Assembly: GCF_030269925.1 (NCBI RefSeq)
Contig: NC_085125.1
Location: 1,766,501 to 1,830,500 of the forward strand
DNA length: 64,000 nucleotides
Direction: 5' to 3'
From: Bombyx mori
Lineage: Eukaryota; Arthropoda; Insecta; Lepidoptera; Bombycidae
Below are positions 13,201-20,404 of this stretch, piece by piece; positions within the stretch are counted from its first letter, which is position 1; the number at the start of each line of letters is the position of its first letter. A program made the translations under genes and the position numbers. The notes beneath the pieces are model-generated. The model was given only the letters and a program-made list of their open reading frames with translations, ran no database searches and was not told the origin of the DNA.

Positions 13201-16200
13201 CAACTTAATTTTATCTGCAGAAAAAACAGATTTCTCTTAAACCTGGGAGAGAATATAAAAATCGTTTTCTTAATATGAAACGATATTTCTTTGTCTATCA
13301 AATTAAGTTAAAACCATCATGACCCGACAACTTTTTTAAGGGCCCAAACGCCCTAAGAAAATGGCCATTGTCTTTTATTAAAACTTATTTTCAATTTTTT
13401 AGTTGAATGTTATATAAAGCGTGTTTATTTTTTAAACTATGATTATTTTTCTTTCATTTTTTAGTTGAATTTAAATTTTTCCATTTTTTCTTTCATATTT
13501 TTTTTAATATTGAGTTGTCATCTGTCCTCGATAAATCTACAAGGTCTGAATGAAATCTGACCGTTTAAAGTGGGTCAAAATCTCGTCTAAAGGAGTCAGT
13601 TACAAACATACATACGTCTGAAGCTAATATAAAGCGTATTAAAGTACCAGTCGTTGAGTAAGTAAGTGCGTTAAGTAAAGCTCCGTGCACACAGGGTCGG
13701 GGTGCGCGCTGGTGCAGGCGACGCGCTCCCACAGCACGCTGCAGTCGGACGAGCTGCACGACAAGCGGCTGCTCGTGCAGGTGTCCGTGCGCACCGACGG
13801 ACCCTTCGACTGCGACGCCAACACCACCTTCTGCTTCTGCGCCGCCGTCGTAGAGGTCGCCTATTGAATTTGATGGAAATTTAGAAACGTTGTGATTTCA
13901 GACTCGATGAAACGAAAAAATAAGTCCATAGGGACAGTTTAATACAGCGCCATCTATGAGATTTTTTTACTGGTGGTAGGTTTACTTAGATGGGTAGACG
14001 AGCTCACAGCCCACCTAGTGTTAAGTGGTTACTGGAGCCCTAAGGTCTTAGTATAGTTACAACGGCTGCCTCACCCTTCAAACCGAAACGCGTTACTGCT
14101 TCACGGCAGGAATAGGCAGGGTGGCGGTACCTACTCGTGCGGACTCGCAAGTGGTCCACGACGATACGAGAGGATAATTGTTTTAAATACAGAATTAAAA
14201 GATACGAAACCCATTCTTTTAATTCACACGGAATTTCGTCCTTGTAATGTCTTCACTTAGGTTAACGGCCCGTGGTCTCCATACAGGAGCGTGTGTCCGT
14301 TTGTCCGACTTAGGAAACCATAAACTACTTCTTTCCAGGTCTGTGTGCTGTGGAGCGGTGACTTCCCCGAGATGGCGCTGCTGGAGGTCAGCCTACCCTC
14401 AGGGTTCGGAGCGGACGCTGCACGACTGTATTCGCAGCTTCACAAGTCTGAGACGTGTAAGTTACTTGATGCTGTGGTGTTTGGTGTCAGTCTAAAATAG
14501 CACTACCATGCCTTTCCAGTGGGTGGCTTTGAAGGCGACTAAAGGATTTCAAGAAGATCGAGCAGCAGAGTGCTGTGCGTGCGCATGTGCGTGCTTGCGT
14601 GCGTGCGTGTGAGTGAGTGTGTGTGTTGGTGTTGGTGAGTGTAATATCAGTATATTCGCCAACTGGCACACATTGGTGGTGACATGATAAACCATCGTGG
14701 GTACATAGTGTAAAGTACCAGATTCTATTTCTAGCATGAACCAGCCTTTTGTTCCAGTTAGGAGGGTGACCCAGCCTTTATACGATTGCGACTTCGACTT
14801 GTCTCGACATTCACGGTATGAGGCCTATAGACCTCATCTACGCAATAAAATATATATCTAAATACAAGTTGTAATACGTTTAGATCAGACACATTTGTAA
14901 GTTCGCGTGTTCCCCCAGTACTCCGCCGCATAGAGGTGTCTGCGGGCGGCGGGCGGGCGACGCTGTACCTGGGCGCGGCGGGCGGGTGGGGGGCCGGGGG
15001 GGCGCCGCGCCGCTGCTACCGGCTGCACGCGGTGGGGCCCGCCGCCCGGACCCGGCCCGGACACGCGCGCCTGCGGGACTACTACCGGCCCGCCGTCAAC
15101 GACACCCAGGTAACTAACTGGTGGTACCTCTTGTATTACTGGTGGTAGGACCTCTTGTGAGTCCGCGCGGGTAGGTATACCACCCCGCCTGTTTCTGCCG
15201 TGAAGCAGTAATGCGTTTCTGCTTGAAGGGTGGGGCAGCCGTTGTAACTATACTTGAGGCCTTAGAACTTATATCTCAAGGTGGGTGGCGCATTTACGTT
15301 GTGGATATCTATGGACTCCAGTAACCACTTAATACCATATGGGCTTTGAGCTCGTACAGCCACCTCAGGAATAAATATAAAAAAAAAGGTGGTGCGATGA
15401 TCTCCGATCGGTGGCCTCTCTATATCTGTCTCTCCCTCTCTCTTGTGTGTGTCTCACTTTCTATCTATCTCTCTCTAAATTTTGAATAATATTTTGCTTT
15501 ATTTAACTTAACAAAAACACGTTTTAAACCAAGTTCGTTCTGTAGATGTTCACAATACCCGAAGACTGTCCGCCGCCGGTCTCCCCGGAGACGAACGACT
15601 ACCACAATTCGGACAACCTGTTCACCAAGGCCAAGTCTCCGGGGAGCGAGATCCTCATCACCGACGAGTACAGCTTCGAGGACATCCCCGACGGGATACC
15701 GCTCGATGACCCGCTCTACGTCTACGAGAACCTCGTCAAGAGAACTGATGACGTAAGCGACAGTGTTGCCAGTAATTTCGAGTCCGTACCGAATAGTAGT
15801 AAAATAGATAATTTCAAAATTAATTGTAGCGGTAGTTTTAATGACAGTAAAACGTTTGTAGATCACAAATTGGCCGCTTCAGAGTTGATTAAAGGTATAT
15901 CCATGTTAAATAGGAGCATTGAACATTTTGATACTCATATCAAGAAAAATAATAACACAAAATATACAGTAAAGGAAAGTAATATTGACAGTGATATTGG
16001 AAGTGACATGGCAACTTCGGTTGACAATCCGAATTTATCGCAATTCCATGTAATTGACAGCGAAAAAGATTTAGATGTGCCCTCCGGTGTGGAAGGGCCG
16101 GTGCCAACGATAGTGTTGCCACCACAAAACTTTGTGTTGCCAACAAATAATTTTAATTCACCCCAAAGCATAGAAAGAAGAGAATACTACCTTAATAGTA

Positions 16201-16247
16201 ATAGTAATTCTAGACATTTAAAAAGACAAAATTACGGCTCCAATTAA
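1117..16247 (+). CDS. Thioester-containing / alpha-2-macroglobulin-family protein, 5'-partial, 15 exons
   Basis: Secreted or cell-surface protein of the alpha-2-macroglobulin / C3 / TEP / CD109 superfamily, which traps proteases or opsonises targets through an internal Cys-Gln thioester. Exons read: 1117-1292, 3345-3452, 4574-4764, 5280-5362, 6153-6271, 6906-7044, 7704-7828, 8681-8803, 9451-9808, 10317-10462, 12378-12561, 13695-13855, 14339-14456, 14919-15109, 15546-16247. All have AG/GT borders and compatible phases, giving about 973 residues to a TAA stop. Order of landmarks: VFRELFIHADCP (start of the macroglobulin domain after the bait region), GCGEQNM thioester, TWLTAFALRYM and GGFVSTQDTLVALEAL of the alpha-helical thioester domain, then the receptor-binding domain and a long C-terminal tail. 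The signal peptide, N-terminal macroglobulin domains and probably the bait region lie left of the window. The family call is very secure. The subclass (TEP, CD109-like or A2M-like) is not decided here. Confidence 0.9.
1303..1385 (+). mobile_element. LINE 3'-end fragment (family B)
   Basis: catgtccttcttcaaa...ggcttgtggagattattaagc ggtaggcagcggcttggctc matches the end of the ORF and the start of the 3' UTR of the longer copy at 20,405-20,752. Confidence 0.75.
1538..1641 (-). mobile_element. LINE 3' UTR fragment (family B)
   Basis: Begins cccttgtaggtagacgagca and ends ccaagccgctgcctag, the inverted 3' end of family B. It lies inverted and about 150 bases from the plus-strand fragment at 1303. 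Confidence 0.8.
2225..2325 (+). repeat. LINE 3'-end fragment with 'gcattaagtccc' motif
   Basis: cgccttaggcattaagtccc followed by ttgtactttgggcataaat. This is a signature I associate with 3' ends of lepidopteran LINEs, and it recurs near 35,248. Confidence 0.5.
2519..2727 (+). mobile_element. Poly(A)-tailed retroposon, family C
   Basis: Reads from gagtttctcgccggatcttc to agcttatgtagggaaaaaaa; same sequence as 50,170-50,440 and the minus-strand copies at 10,491, 18,262, 21,149 and 47,948. Confidence 0.8.
2757..3003 (+). mobile_element. Bm1 SINE (body, 5' truncated)
   Basis: tactggtggtaggacctctt to ccatctaagcaataaaataa: body and tail of the silkworm SINE, without the tRNA-like head. In the intron between TEP exons a and b. 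Confidence 0.9.
3345..3452 (+). CDS. TEP/A2M exon b (start of post-bait macroglobulin domain)
   Basis: 36 codons, phase 0 at both ends, acceptor cgccag and donor gtaagt. VFRELFIHADCPRRLRRGD aligns with the VFKPFF... segment of human alpha-2-macroglobulin, followed by the NYLYEQIS beta strand. Confidence 0.9.
3738..3812 (-). repeat. tRNA-like SINE head (degenerate)
   Basis: On the minus strand a perfect T-arm (GCGGGTTCGAATCCCGC) and an A-box-like ctggtgtagtggtaag are present. The 5' segment does not pair with the 3' acceptor side, so this is a tRNA-derived SINE head rather than a working tRNA. Confidence 0.55.
4574..4764 (+). CDS. TEP/A2M exon c
   Basis: Starts IEIAITADLNIEVSPKTETA after acceptor aaacag; donor gtacgt; enters phase 0, leaves phase 2. 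Two cysteines (ETACVAA and PDPNCGRAA) could pair. It is strongly GC-rich against an AT-rich intron background. Confidence 0.85.
5280..5362 (+). CDS. TEP/A2M exon d
   Basis: Short exon DAVQIQISVDPEGAPVQDYK followed by SALLCGS; acceptor ttacag, donor gtgaat; phase 2 to 1. It belongs to the region between the macroglobulin and CUB/thioester domains. Confidence 0.8.
5437..5571 (+). pseudogene. LINE ORF C-terminal fragment (KKKWMDCVKDD)
   Basis: RPKKKWMDCVKDDVCKREVY KEMVYDRGVW...: the post-RT tail found in non-LTR retrotransposons. The same segment recurs at 53,665 and, inverted, at 19,092. Confidence 0.7.
5692..5931 (+). mobile_element. Bm1 SINE (body, diverged)
   Basis: Complete body from the 'gataggacgtcttgtgag' start to agcaataaat, with several substitutions, suggesting an older copy. 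Confidence 0.85.
6153..6271 (+). CDS. TEP/A2M exon e (CUB region)
   Basis: Reads GKPLITWLWPKVRAVPGTEQ then VTVWATADPTGPLLA, donor gtaagt. The acceptor is either aaaacag at 6152 or the downstream ttcag about 15 bases later; both keep the frame. It precedes the thioester exon, as the CUB segment does in this family. Confidence 0.8.
6320..6805 (+). mobile_element. LINE 3' end (family B) interrupted by Bm1
   Basis: Left part (6320-6415) and right part (about 6594-6805) are contiguous in the intact copy at 20,405-20,752. The right part encodes RTIRLWNELPFTVFAERFDI then RSLWRVL, the C terminus of a LINE ORF2, followed by the 3' UTR. Confidence 0.85.
6416..6593 (-). mobile_element. Bm1 SINE nested in LINE fragment
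   Basis: Poly(T), then a shortened inverted Bm1 body ending ggtcctaccaccaataa; it lacks part of the region near the tail. It splits the LINE copy, so it inserted later. Confidence 0.85.
6906..7044 (+). CDS. TEP/A2M thioester exon (GCGEQNM)
   Basis: DADALVQLPRGCGEQNMARL: the Cys and Gln of GCGEQ form the intrachain thioester. In the family this bond is buried until cleavage and then attaches the protein covalently to its target. Acceptor ttcag, donor gtgatc, phase 0 to 1. The next coding exon (7704) completes the codon and continues GFNRQLQYIHPSGGFSAFG, as expected. Confidence 0.97.
7295..7578. repeat. Foldback element with ~53-bp arms
   Basis: Left arm 7295-7347 (gagctgggtactcatctagc ...) and right arm 7526-7578 are inverted copies with a few mismatches, around a 178-base GC-rich spacer. 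In the intron between the thioester exon and the next coding exon. Confidence 0.75.
7704..7828 (+). CDS. TEP/A2M exon g (thioester-domain helices)
   Basis: FNRQLQYIHPSGGFSAFGAS then STWLTAFALRYMKKAHK, equivalent to the SYSAFG...TWLTAFVLK block of alpha-2-macroglobulin. It is missing from a simple long-ORF list because the open frame is short. Acceptor ttttcag; donor gtcagt; phase 1 to 0. Confidence 0.93.
7880..8027 (-). mobile_element. LINE 3' end (family B)
   Basis: tttttttaatgcccttgtag through the inverted 3' UTR into the ORF end (cctcgttcgaagaag). Confidence 0.85.
8420..8636 (-). pseudogene. LINE ORF C-terminal fragment (SRGRLSTRWTD)
   Basis: Minus-strand reading GHVEGKGSRGRLSTRWTDII ... 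HWRKLVQKVDQGGHDPQ, the common C-terminal motif of endonuclease/RT LINEs. A second copy is on the plus strand near 58,805. Confidence 0.75.
8681..8803 (+). CDS. TEP/A2M exon h (carries thioester-assisting His)
   Basis: ALDRAEQWLTHQQMENGCFR then NEGQVFHRELK, phase 0 to 0, donor gtaaac. VFHRELK plus the GG opening the next exon aligns with VIHQEMIGG of complement C3. The His there speeds transacylation to hydroxyls; human alpha-2-macroglobulin has Asn. Confidence 0.93.
8843..9099 (-). mobile_element. Bm1 SINE (body)
   Basis: Poly(T) then ttagatgggtggatgagctc through ttctaccactaataaa; full-length body, head missing. Confidence 0.9.
9136..9316 (-). mobile_element. Bm1 SINE (diverged, internally altered)
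   Basis: gagctcacagcccacctggt then a body that departs from consensus after 'gtatagttac' before rejoining at gtgcagggcggtggtaccgg. Same orientation as, and about 40 bases from, the previous copy. Confidence 0.75.
9451..9808 (+). CDS. TEP/A2M exon i (largest thioester-domain exon)
   Basis: 119 codons plus one base: GGLNVEGEIANIALTAYVVT, then SPNKIYAHALLSYAYMRLKR, ending SGEFMWWETS. Alternating helix pairs are typical of the alpha/alpha toroid. Acceptor actccag, donor gtaagt, phase 0 to 1. Confidence 0.93.
10080..10112. repeat. (CT)n microsatellite
   Basis: About 15 CT units within a CT-rich stretch that begins near 10,000, in the intron between TEP exons i and j. Confidence 0.85.
10317..10462 (+). 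CDS. TEP/A2M exon j
   Basis: SLSSTVEATGYALLALRDSP ... WLAAQRSTTGGFVSTQ, matching the VEATAYALLAL and GGFGSTQ blocks of the family. Acceptor ccgcag, donor gtcaga; phase 1 to 0. Very GC-rich. Confidence 0.95.
10491..10689 (-). mobile_element. Family C retroposon with probable target-site duplication
   Basis: Inverted family-C 3' part starting with T-rich ctttttctacctaagc. actatttgac occurs just outside both ends (10478-10487 and 10690-10699). Confidence 0.8.
11600..11957 (+). mobile_element. Bm1 SINE split by a second Bm1 (composite)
   Basis: Outer plus-strand copy: 11600-11754 and 11866-11957. Inner minus-strand 3' fragment: about 11755-11865, entering at the conserved 'caaggtggg'. The inner piece and the outer right part form a ~90-bp inverted repeat. 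Confidence 0.85.
12211..12326 (-). mobile_element. Bm1 SINE tRNA-like head fragment
   Basis: Inverted head: aattggtacctgtctgtggg, ttcgaaccctggc (B box) and cttatcctttaggccgc (A box). No body follows. Confidence 0.75.
12378..12561 (+). CDS. TEP/A2M exon k
   Basis: DTLVALEALIAWSSLLPKTQ follows GGFVSTQ directly, giving the STQDTVVALQAL-type block. The rest enters the final CUB strand and links to the receptor-binding domain. Acceptor ttgcag, donor gtcaga; phase 0 to 1. Confidence 0.93.
12598..12665 (+). repeat. hAT-like terminal sequence (cagcggtcggggaacc)
   Basis: cagcggtcggggaaccgggg resembles hAT-superfamily termini (CAGnGGTnGGnnAACC) and is followed by a ggggtaa-rich subterminal region. 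No matching right end was found. Confidence 0.4.
12858..12890. repeat. Perfect 14-bp hairpin
   Basis: cacgctcactcaat, loop gtgct, then attgagtgagcgtg. Confidence 0.8.
13064..13103. repeat. Perfect 17-bp hairpin (ATT repeat)
   Basis: cattttattattattat, loop gaggat, then ataataataataaaatg. It may be the fused ends of an eroded foldback or a microsatellite inversion. Confidence 0.75.
13695..13855 (+). CDS. TEP/A2M exon l
   Basis: SGCALVQATRSHSTLQSDEL then RLLVQVSVRTDGPFDCDANT; several cysteines (GCA, DCD, CFC). Acceptor cacacag, phase 1. The donor gtcgcc after GTAGAG is weak, but the phase fits the next exon. Confidence 0.85.
13984..14160 (-). mobile_element. Bm1 SINE (internally deleted)
   Basis: cttagatgggtagacgagct to ggactcgcaagtggtcc, missing about 50 bases (the acgtaaatgcg segment) in the middle. 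Confidence 0.85.
14339..14456 (+). CDS. TEP/A2M exon m (receptor-binding domain start)
   Basis: VCVLWSGDFPEMALLEVSLP SGF aligns with NMAIVDVKMLSGF of the alpha-2-macroglobulin receptor-binding domain. Acceptor tttccag, donor gtaagt, phase 0 to 1. Confidence 0.93.
14576..14645. repeat. GT/GC-rich simple repeat
   Basis: Runs of gtgcgtgc, gtgagt and ttggtg units in the intron between TEP exons m and n. Confidence 0.7.
14919..15109 (+). CDS. TEP/A2M exon n (receptor-binding domain end)
   Basis: LRRIEVSAGGGRATLYLGAA ... HARLRDYYRPAVNDTQ, equivalent to the terminal beta-strand and VKVYDYYE segment of family members. Extremely GC-rich with Gly/Ala/Arg runs; acceptor cccccag, donor gtaact. Confidence 0.9.
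15134..15388 (+). mobile_element. Bm1 SINE (body)
   Basis: ttactggtggtaggacctct to ggaataaatataaaaaaaa. It sits only 25 bases after a TEP exon donor. A duplicated ggtggtacctcttgtatt-like stretch lies just upstream. Confidence 0.9.
15546..16247 (+). CDS. TEP/A2M last exon with about 215-residue C-terminal extension
   Basis: MFTIPEDCPPP completes the family C terminus (compare IAEYNAPCSKD, after which human alpha-2-macroglobulin ends within a few residues). The frame then stays open for more than 210 further codons to TAA at 16245. The tail is acidic at first (EDIPDGIPLDDPLYVYENL), then Ser/Asn-rich with N-glycosylation sequons such as NCS, NDS, NRS, NNT and NLS. No membrane helix or GPI signal is seen. 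Base composition falls from GC-rich to AT-rich after about 15,755. A GTAAGC inside codons near 15,752 could act as an alternative donor. Confidence 0.85.
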   Translation: MFTIPEDCPPPVSPETNDYHNSDNLFTKAKSPGSEILITDEYSFEDIPDGIPLDDPLYVYENLVKRTDDVSDSVASNFESVPNSSKIDNFKINCSGSFNDSKTFVDHKLAASELIKGISMLNRSIEHFDTHIKKNNNTKYTVKESNIDSDIGSDMATSVDNPNLSQFHVIDSEKDLDVPSGVEGPVPTIVLPPQNFVLPTNNFNSPQSIERREYYLNSNSNSRHLKRQNYGSN

Positions 16248-17135
16248 TTGAAATTGAACAAAAATTAATGGATTTACTTAAAGATTTTAAGACTGTAGTA
16301 TTTATATTAATCTATTTATAGTTATTGAACATTAAGAGACTAAGTGTAAAATACTTGGATGTTGGTAACATTTCGCTAGTGTTGAAGTCCTTGCTAGTGG
16401 AACTTTCTTTGCTATTTCTACCTATTTTTTCCTGTCACACGGATGGTTACGATCATCCTTATGTCTACCGAACATCATAGGTAGGACAACCTATAAATAC
16501 ATAATAATATAATATGATTGAATTTTCGTAATGACTCAAAAAGGGCGGTATTATTCATTTTGAAGTATTTAAGAGCTTCAGTAACTAATCCTAAAAGTAG
16601 CCAATAAACACACAAATAAATAGATTTAACATTTAATTTATCTATTTATATATAATAACGTGTTTCAACTGTCAAGCTTTTTAAAGCGGGCTTTGATAAT
16701 ATCAAAGAATATAGGTAATTAAAAACTACTTGTAAGGATTAATCTCGTATTTTTTTTTGTCATTGTATTTATTTTTCGACATTTCGGATCATTTACGTAA
16801 ATTAGTGTAAAAGTAATATTAATTTCATGCTTAAGATTCACGAGAAAATAAAAATAAGAAAAATAAAAAATAAAAAAGTTGGTGACATTTTCCCTCTATG
16901 CACCGTAGTTACGATTAGCTTAATACAAACTGACGATCAGCGCGCAACTTACTAGCGATAACGATTTTAAAAAGATTACACTATAGTATAAGATTGATTC
17001 GGACTAGACCTAGTGATTGTCGGTTAGCTAGGCTCGACAACGACATTGTGTACACAGAAACCTCTATTCGCATTTATTTAGTTTTTAATACTATTAATAA
17101 ATACATAGATAATAAATAAGCTGAAAAGCTATTTG
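16248..17135. other. AT-rich 3' flank of the TEP gene
   Basis: Follows the TEP stop codon and probably includes its 3' UTR. Several AATAAA-like words occur (for example cacaaataaatag near 16,612), but no single poly(A) site can be chosen. No gene seen. Confidence 0.5.
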
Positions 17136-17694
17136 GTTTAAGCGACATTTCGCTTAATAAGCGACATTTATCTTTGTAATTATAGATTAGTTTTATTTAT
17201 ATACTAGCGACCCCCTCGCTTCGCTTCGGAAACATTAAATTTTATTACTGATAGCTGAGTCCCGCGATGTTACCCGCGGTTATTGTCGTACCGCGGGTGA
17301 CGCCACGGGGCAAAGCCAGTCTAAAAAAAGTTACTCCTTATATCATCAGCTACCTATCAGTGAAAATCTCGTCAAAATCGGTCCATCCGTTCCAAAGATT
17401 AGCCGGAACAAACAGACGGACCAAAATTGTAAAAAAAATTATTTTGGTGTATGTACGGTATATATAAATATATTCATAATAATATGCATGTAGTAAAAAG
17501 CTGTTATTTCAATATTACAAACAGACACTCCAATTTTATTTATATGTATAGATTAGCATTAACAATTCGTTCATAATTGAACTTCAATTAAGTTTACCCC
17601 ACTCAAATACGTGGAGAACTTTTTTGCTACGATATTATTTTCAAAATTTTAAACTTTAAATGTTCCTTTGAAGTTGCAAAAATGTCGCTTAAAC
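17136..17694. mobile_element. MITE-like element with 15-bp terminal inverted repeats, carrying an insert
   Basis: Left end gtttaagcgacattt and right end aaatgtcgcttaaac are exact inverted copies. An unrelated ~350-bp repeat (17203-17552, starting ctagcgaccccctcgc) lies inside. A sister copy is at 46,497-46,896. Confidence 0.7.
17203..17552 (+). repeat. 'ctagcgacc...' dispersed repeat, long type
   Basis: Contains the phrase aaatcggtccatccgttcc, typical of lepidopteran LINE 3' ends with a shared tail, and ends tatatgtatagat. A near-identical inverted copy is at 57,961-58,301. Confidence 0.7.
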
Positions 17695-18261
17695 AATACA
17701 AGCTTTCACCTGTCGATATGATGAACTAAAAAATCCTTAATATTTATTTACACGGAGCGGGTAGGTTTAAATAAAATCAACATAAAGTATACTTCGGCAC
17801 GACACTTATATCGATTTACGAAGCGGTGCTATGTTATATAATGTTAGGTTATATATAATCTTACTCTATGCGTCAATGATTGAAAACGTGTTTAATTAAA
17901 GCAATAAACTCGTGACGTATCTAAATGCTACTAACTTCGTGTCCGACTTATCGTGCGGTCGTCGCACTGTCGATAACTCCAACAAAATTTATCCTTAAGT
18001 TCGCATAGGGATAGGATGTAAAACAATTTAGCTATAATCACACTTATTTAAACCGATTACTTAATAAGGACGTATTTATTTTCATTGCAACTTAAAAAGA
18101 AAAATATATTATATAGGCTGTGAATAAAAACTTTTTACTAAAATTGTGTTGTTTTTTTTTAACCTACGGAAGCCTAGGCAATGCAATGTTGACACGTGAC
18201 TGCCACGTTTTGTAATTTTAAGACTTCATTATATTACCTTGGAATTTAGATGAGTATACAG

Positions 18262-18745
18262 CTTTTTTTTTTTTTTTTTCCTGCCTAAGCTGATAGCCCT
18301 AGTGGCTATTTCAGCGTAACCCTAACTTTAGTAGGTGAGCTCACGGGGCTCAAACCTGATGACGTTGCAAACACGAACCCTAGCAAGAGCCGTGCTTCGC
18401 AGAATCTACCACCGGATCGGAAATGCGACCCACTGAGAAGATCCGGCGAGAAACTCAGTGGGCTGTGTCTGAGAGTTAATTTATTCGTCGAGCCCTTCGT
18501 CGCAAGCGACGGGTTCGACGAGAACGGTGACCGGTGCTTGAAGTACCTAAAAGCACCGTTAGTGGATCGGGCGGATCCGAGATGACGTGTTTTGGGCGAC
18601 GTCGACTGCTTTCCATTCTGTCCGCAGGATCGGGAATGAGTAGGATCGGAAATGGTATACAGCCCTGATGGATGAATAGAGGGCATCAGCAATGCAAGCG
18701 AGAACGCGCTGCCCACCACTATGAACGCTACTCAAATCACGTTTT
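18262..18745 (-). mobile_element. Family C retroposon, longest copy
   Basis: Starts with poly(T) and cctaagctgatagcc, continues past the usual truncation points through gacgggttcgacgagaacgg and acgtgttttgggcgacgtcg to an upstream region found in no other copy here. No intact ORF. It may be the 3' end of a silkworm LINE (I considered BMC1, unverified). Confidence 0.75.
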
Positions 18746-19091
18746 TTGTAGAAGAACATATTAGTTCTCAGAAAACATGGCATTCCAGAGCCGTGTCGTC
18801 AGCGATAAATTTTTTGTCAAAACGTACTGAGATTGTGCAACGTTGGAGGGTGATAATGCATTGGGAAAAATAAGCTGACTGAGTTATTTCAAACAGATCC
18901 TCAGAGCACTTATAAAGGCGCCGAACTTCATGCTATTGTGTCTATCGGATCCGATAGTCGGGAAAGTGTACCATGACGCTTGTCTGCCTATGACATGAAG
19001 GGAAATTTTAAACTTAAGTTCAGTCTGAATTAGAGAGTCCTCTGAACCTAGTCTCCCTAATTGTCTTCTTCTTTTTCTCCACCTTATCCCA

Positions 19092-19283
19092 CTAGGTGGG
19101 GTCGGCACAGCTAATTTTTCTCTTCCATTCTCTTTTATCAGCCGTCATTTCAACACTCACTCTTCTCTCTCTCATATCGTCATTCACACACTCTGTCTTC
19201 TTTGGTCGACCTCTTCCACCTCTACCTTGCCCTACCATTTCCATGCTTCTTCTAGTCACATGCATCTTCTCTCCACGCATCAC
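19092..19283 (-). pseudogene. LINE ORF C-terminal fragment (GRGRPKKTECVNDDM)
   Basis: Minus strand reads VGQGRGGRGRPKKTECVNDD M..., then EMTADKREWKRKISCADPT. Same protein family as 5437 and 53,665. Confidence 0.7.
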
Positions 19284-19578
19284 ATGTCCATACCACGCTA
19301 ACCGTCCGCTCTTTAATTTGTTGATTACCGGGGCTTCACACTTCTATTAGTATACTTACTTATACTTCTGCTAGTCTCCCTAATTATTGATAGCAAAACT
19401 TTTAAATAACCATATATTAACCTACTGCTAAATGGCCCTGATCATATTTTTTTGTCTTACATATTCGCCGATAGCAAGGAGCTAGCTATACCGGCTTCGC
19501 GCGAACGGGTGAGACTTTGTTTGACAGTCTAGTACTTACACTCCCTATCTCAGGATTGAAGGTGCCCGCTCTATTGTT

Positions 19579-19693
19579 TTGAGCGGTAGGCAGCGACTTG
19601 GCTCCGTTCCTGGCATTGGTGAAGTCCATGGACGATGGTAACCACTCACCATCAGGCCGCACGCTCGTCTGCGTACTAGGGCAATAAAAAAAG
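19579..19693 (+). mobile_element. LINE 3' UTR (family B)
   Basis: gagcggtaggcagcgacttg to agggcaataaaaaaag; 3' UTR only. Confidence 0.85.
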
Positions 19694-19973
19694 TTAGCGA
19701 CAGTAACCGCTCAGTACTGTTGACCCAGGTCCGGCATAGATTCTGTCCTCCGACGGCAACACACCGAGGCACTATGATACCTACACCGGCCCAAAACACC
19801 AAATAATACGTCGCATATTTATTTCATTACATAACAATTATGGTTATTGTTACGAATTTCCCTTTAAACACACATCTAATAATAAGAATGGATAAACACA
19901 GAGGATGCTCTTATCTGACCCGAACTTCCTATTTCAAAACATTTTATGTAATACAAAAACGGAATGTATCAAA

Positions 19974-20225
19974 CATTTTTATTTTATTGCTTAGATGGGT
20001 GGACGAACTCACGTTGTGTTAAGTGGTTACCGGAACCCATAGACATCTACAACGTAAATGCCGCCACCAGCCTTGAGATATAAGTTCTAAGGTCTCAGTT
20101 TTTAGAGTACAACGGCTGCCCCACCCTTCAAACCAAACTGCATTACTGCTTCACGGCAGAAATAGGCAGGGTGGTGGTACTTACTTATCCTTAAGGACTC
20201 ACAAGATATCCTACCACCAGTAAAC
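19974..20225 (-). mobile_element. Bm1 SINE (body)
   Basis: ttttattttattgcttagat to atatcctaccaccagtaaac; small deletion after gaactcacg. Confidence 0.9.
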
Positions 20226-20404
20226 TGTATTGGAATAGCTTTTAGGCGACTAATACATACAGAATATTTAAACCGGTATTTATATTGCATTTATTTAAAT
20301 TTTACAAAGCCTATTAATATATTGCTGACTTGAAAATATGATAATTTATACTTTTTCGTACTTATAAATGATAAGATAGTTTTTTTTGTTTTTTTGTTGT
20401 AGTG

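Noticed and set aside
15465..15866. 133-codon minus-strand open frame opposite the last TEP exon
   Set aside because: It is a shadow of the GC-rich start of the exon; no splice or homology support.
18306..18719. 137-codon minus-strand frame
   Set aside because: It lies entirely in a family-C retroposon. Similar frames appear in every copy (for example 47,942 and 50,010), with Ser/Pro-rich non-coding-like translation.
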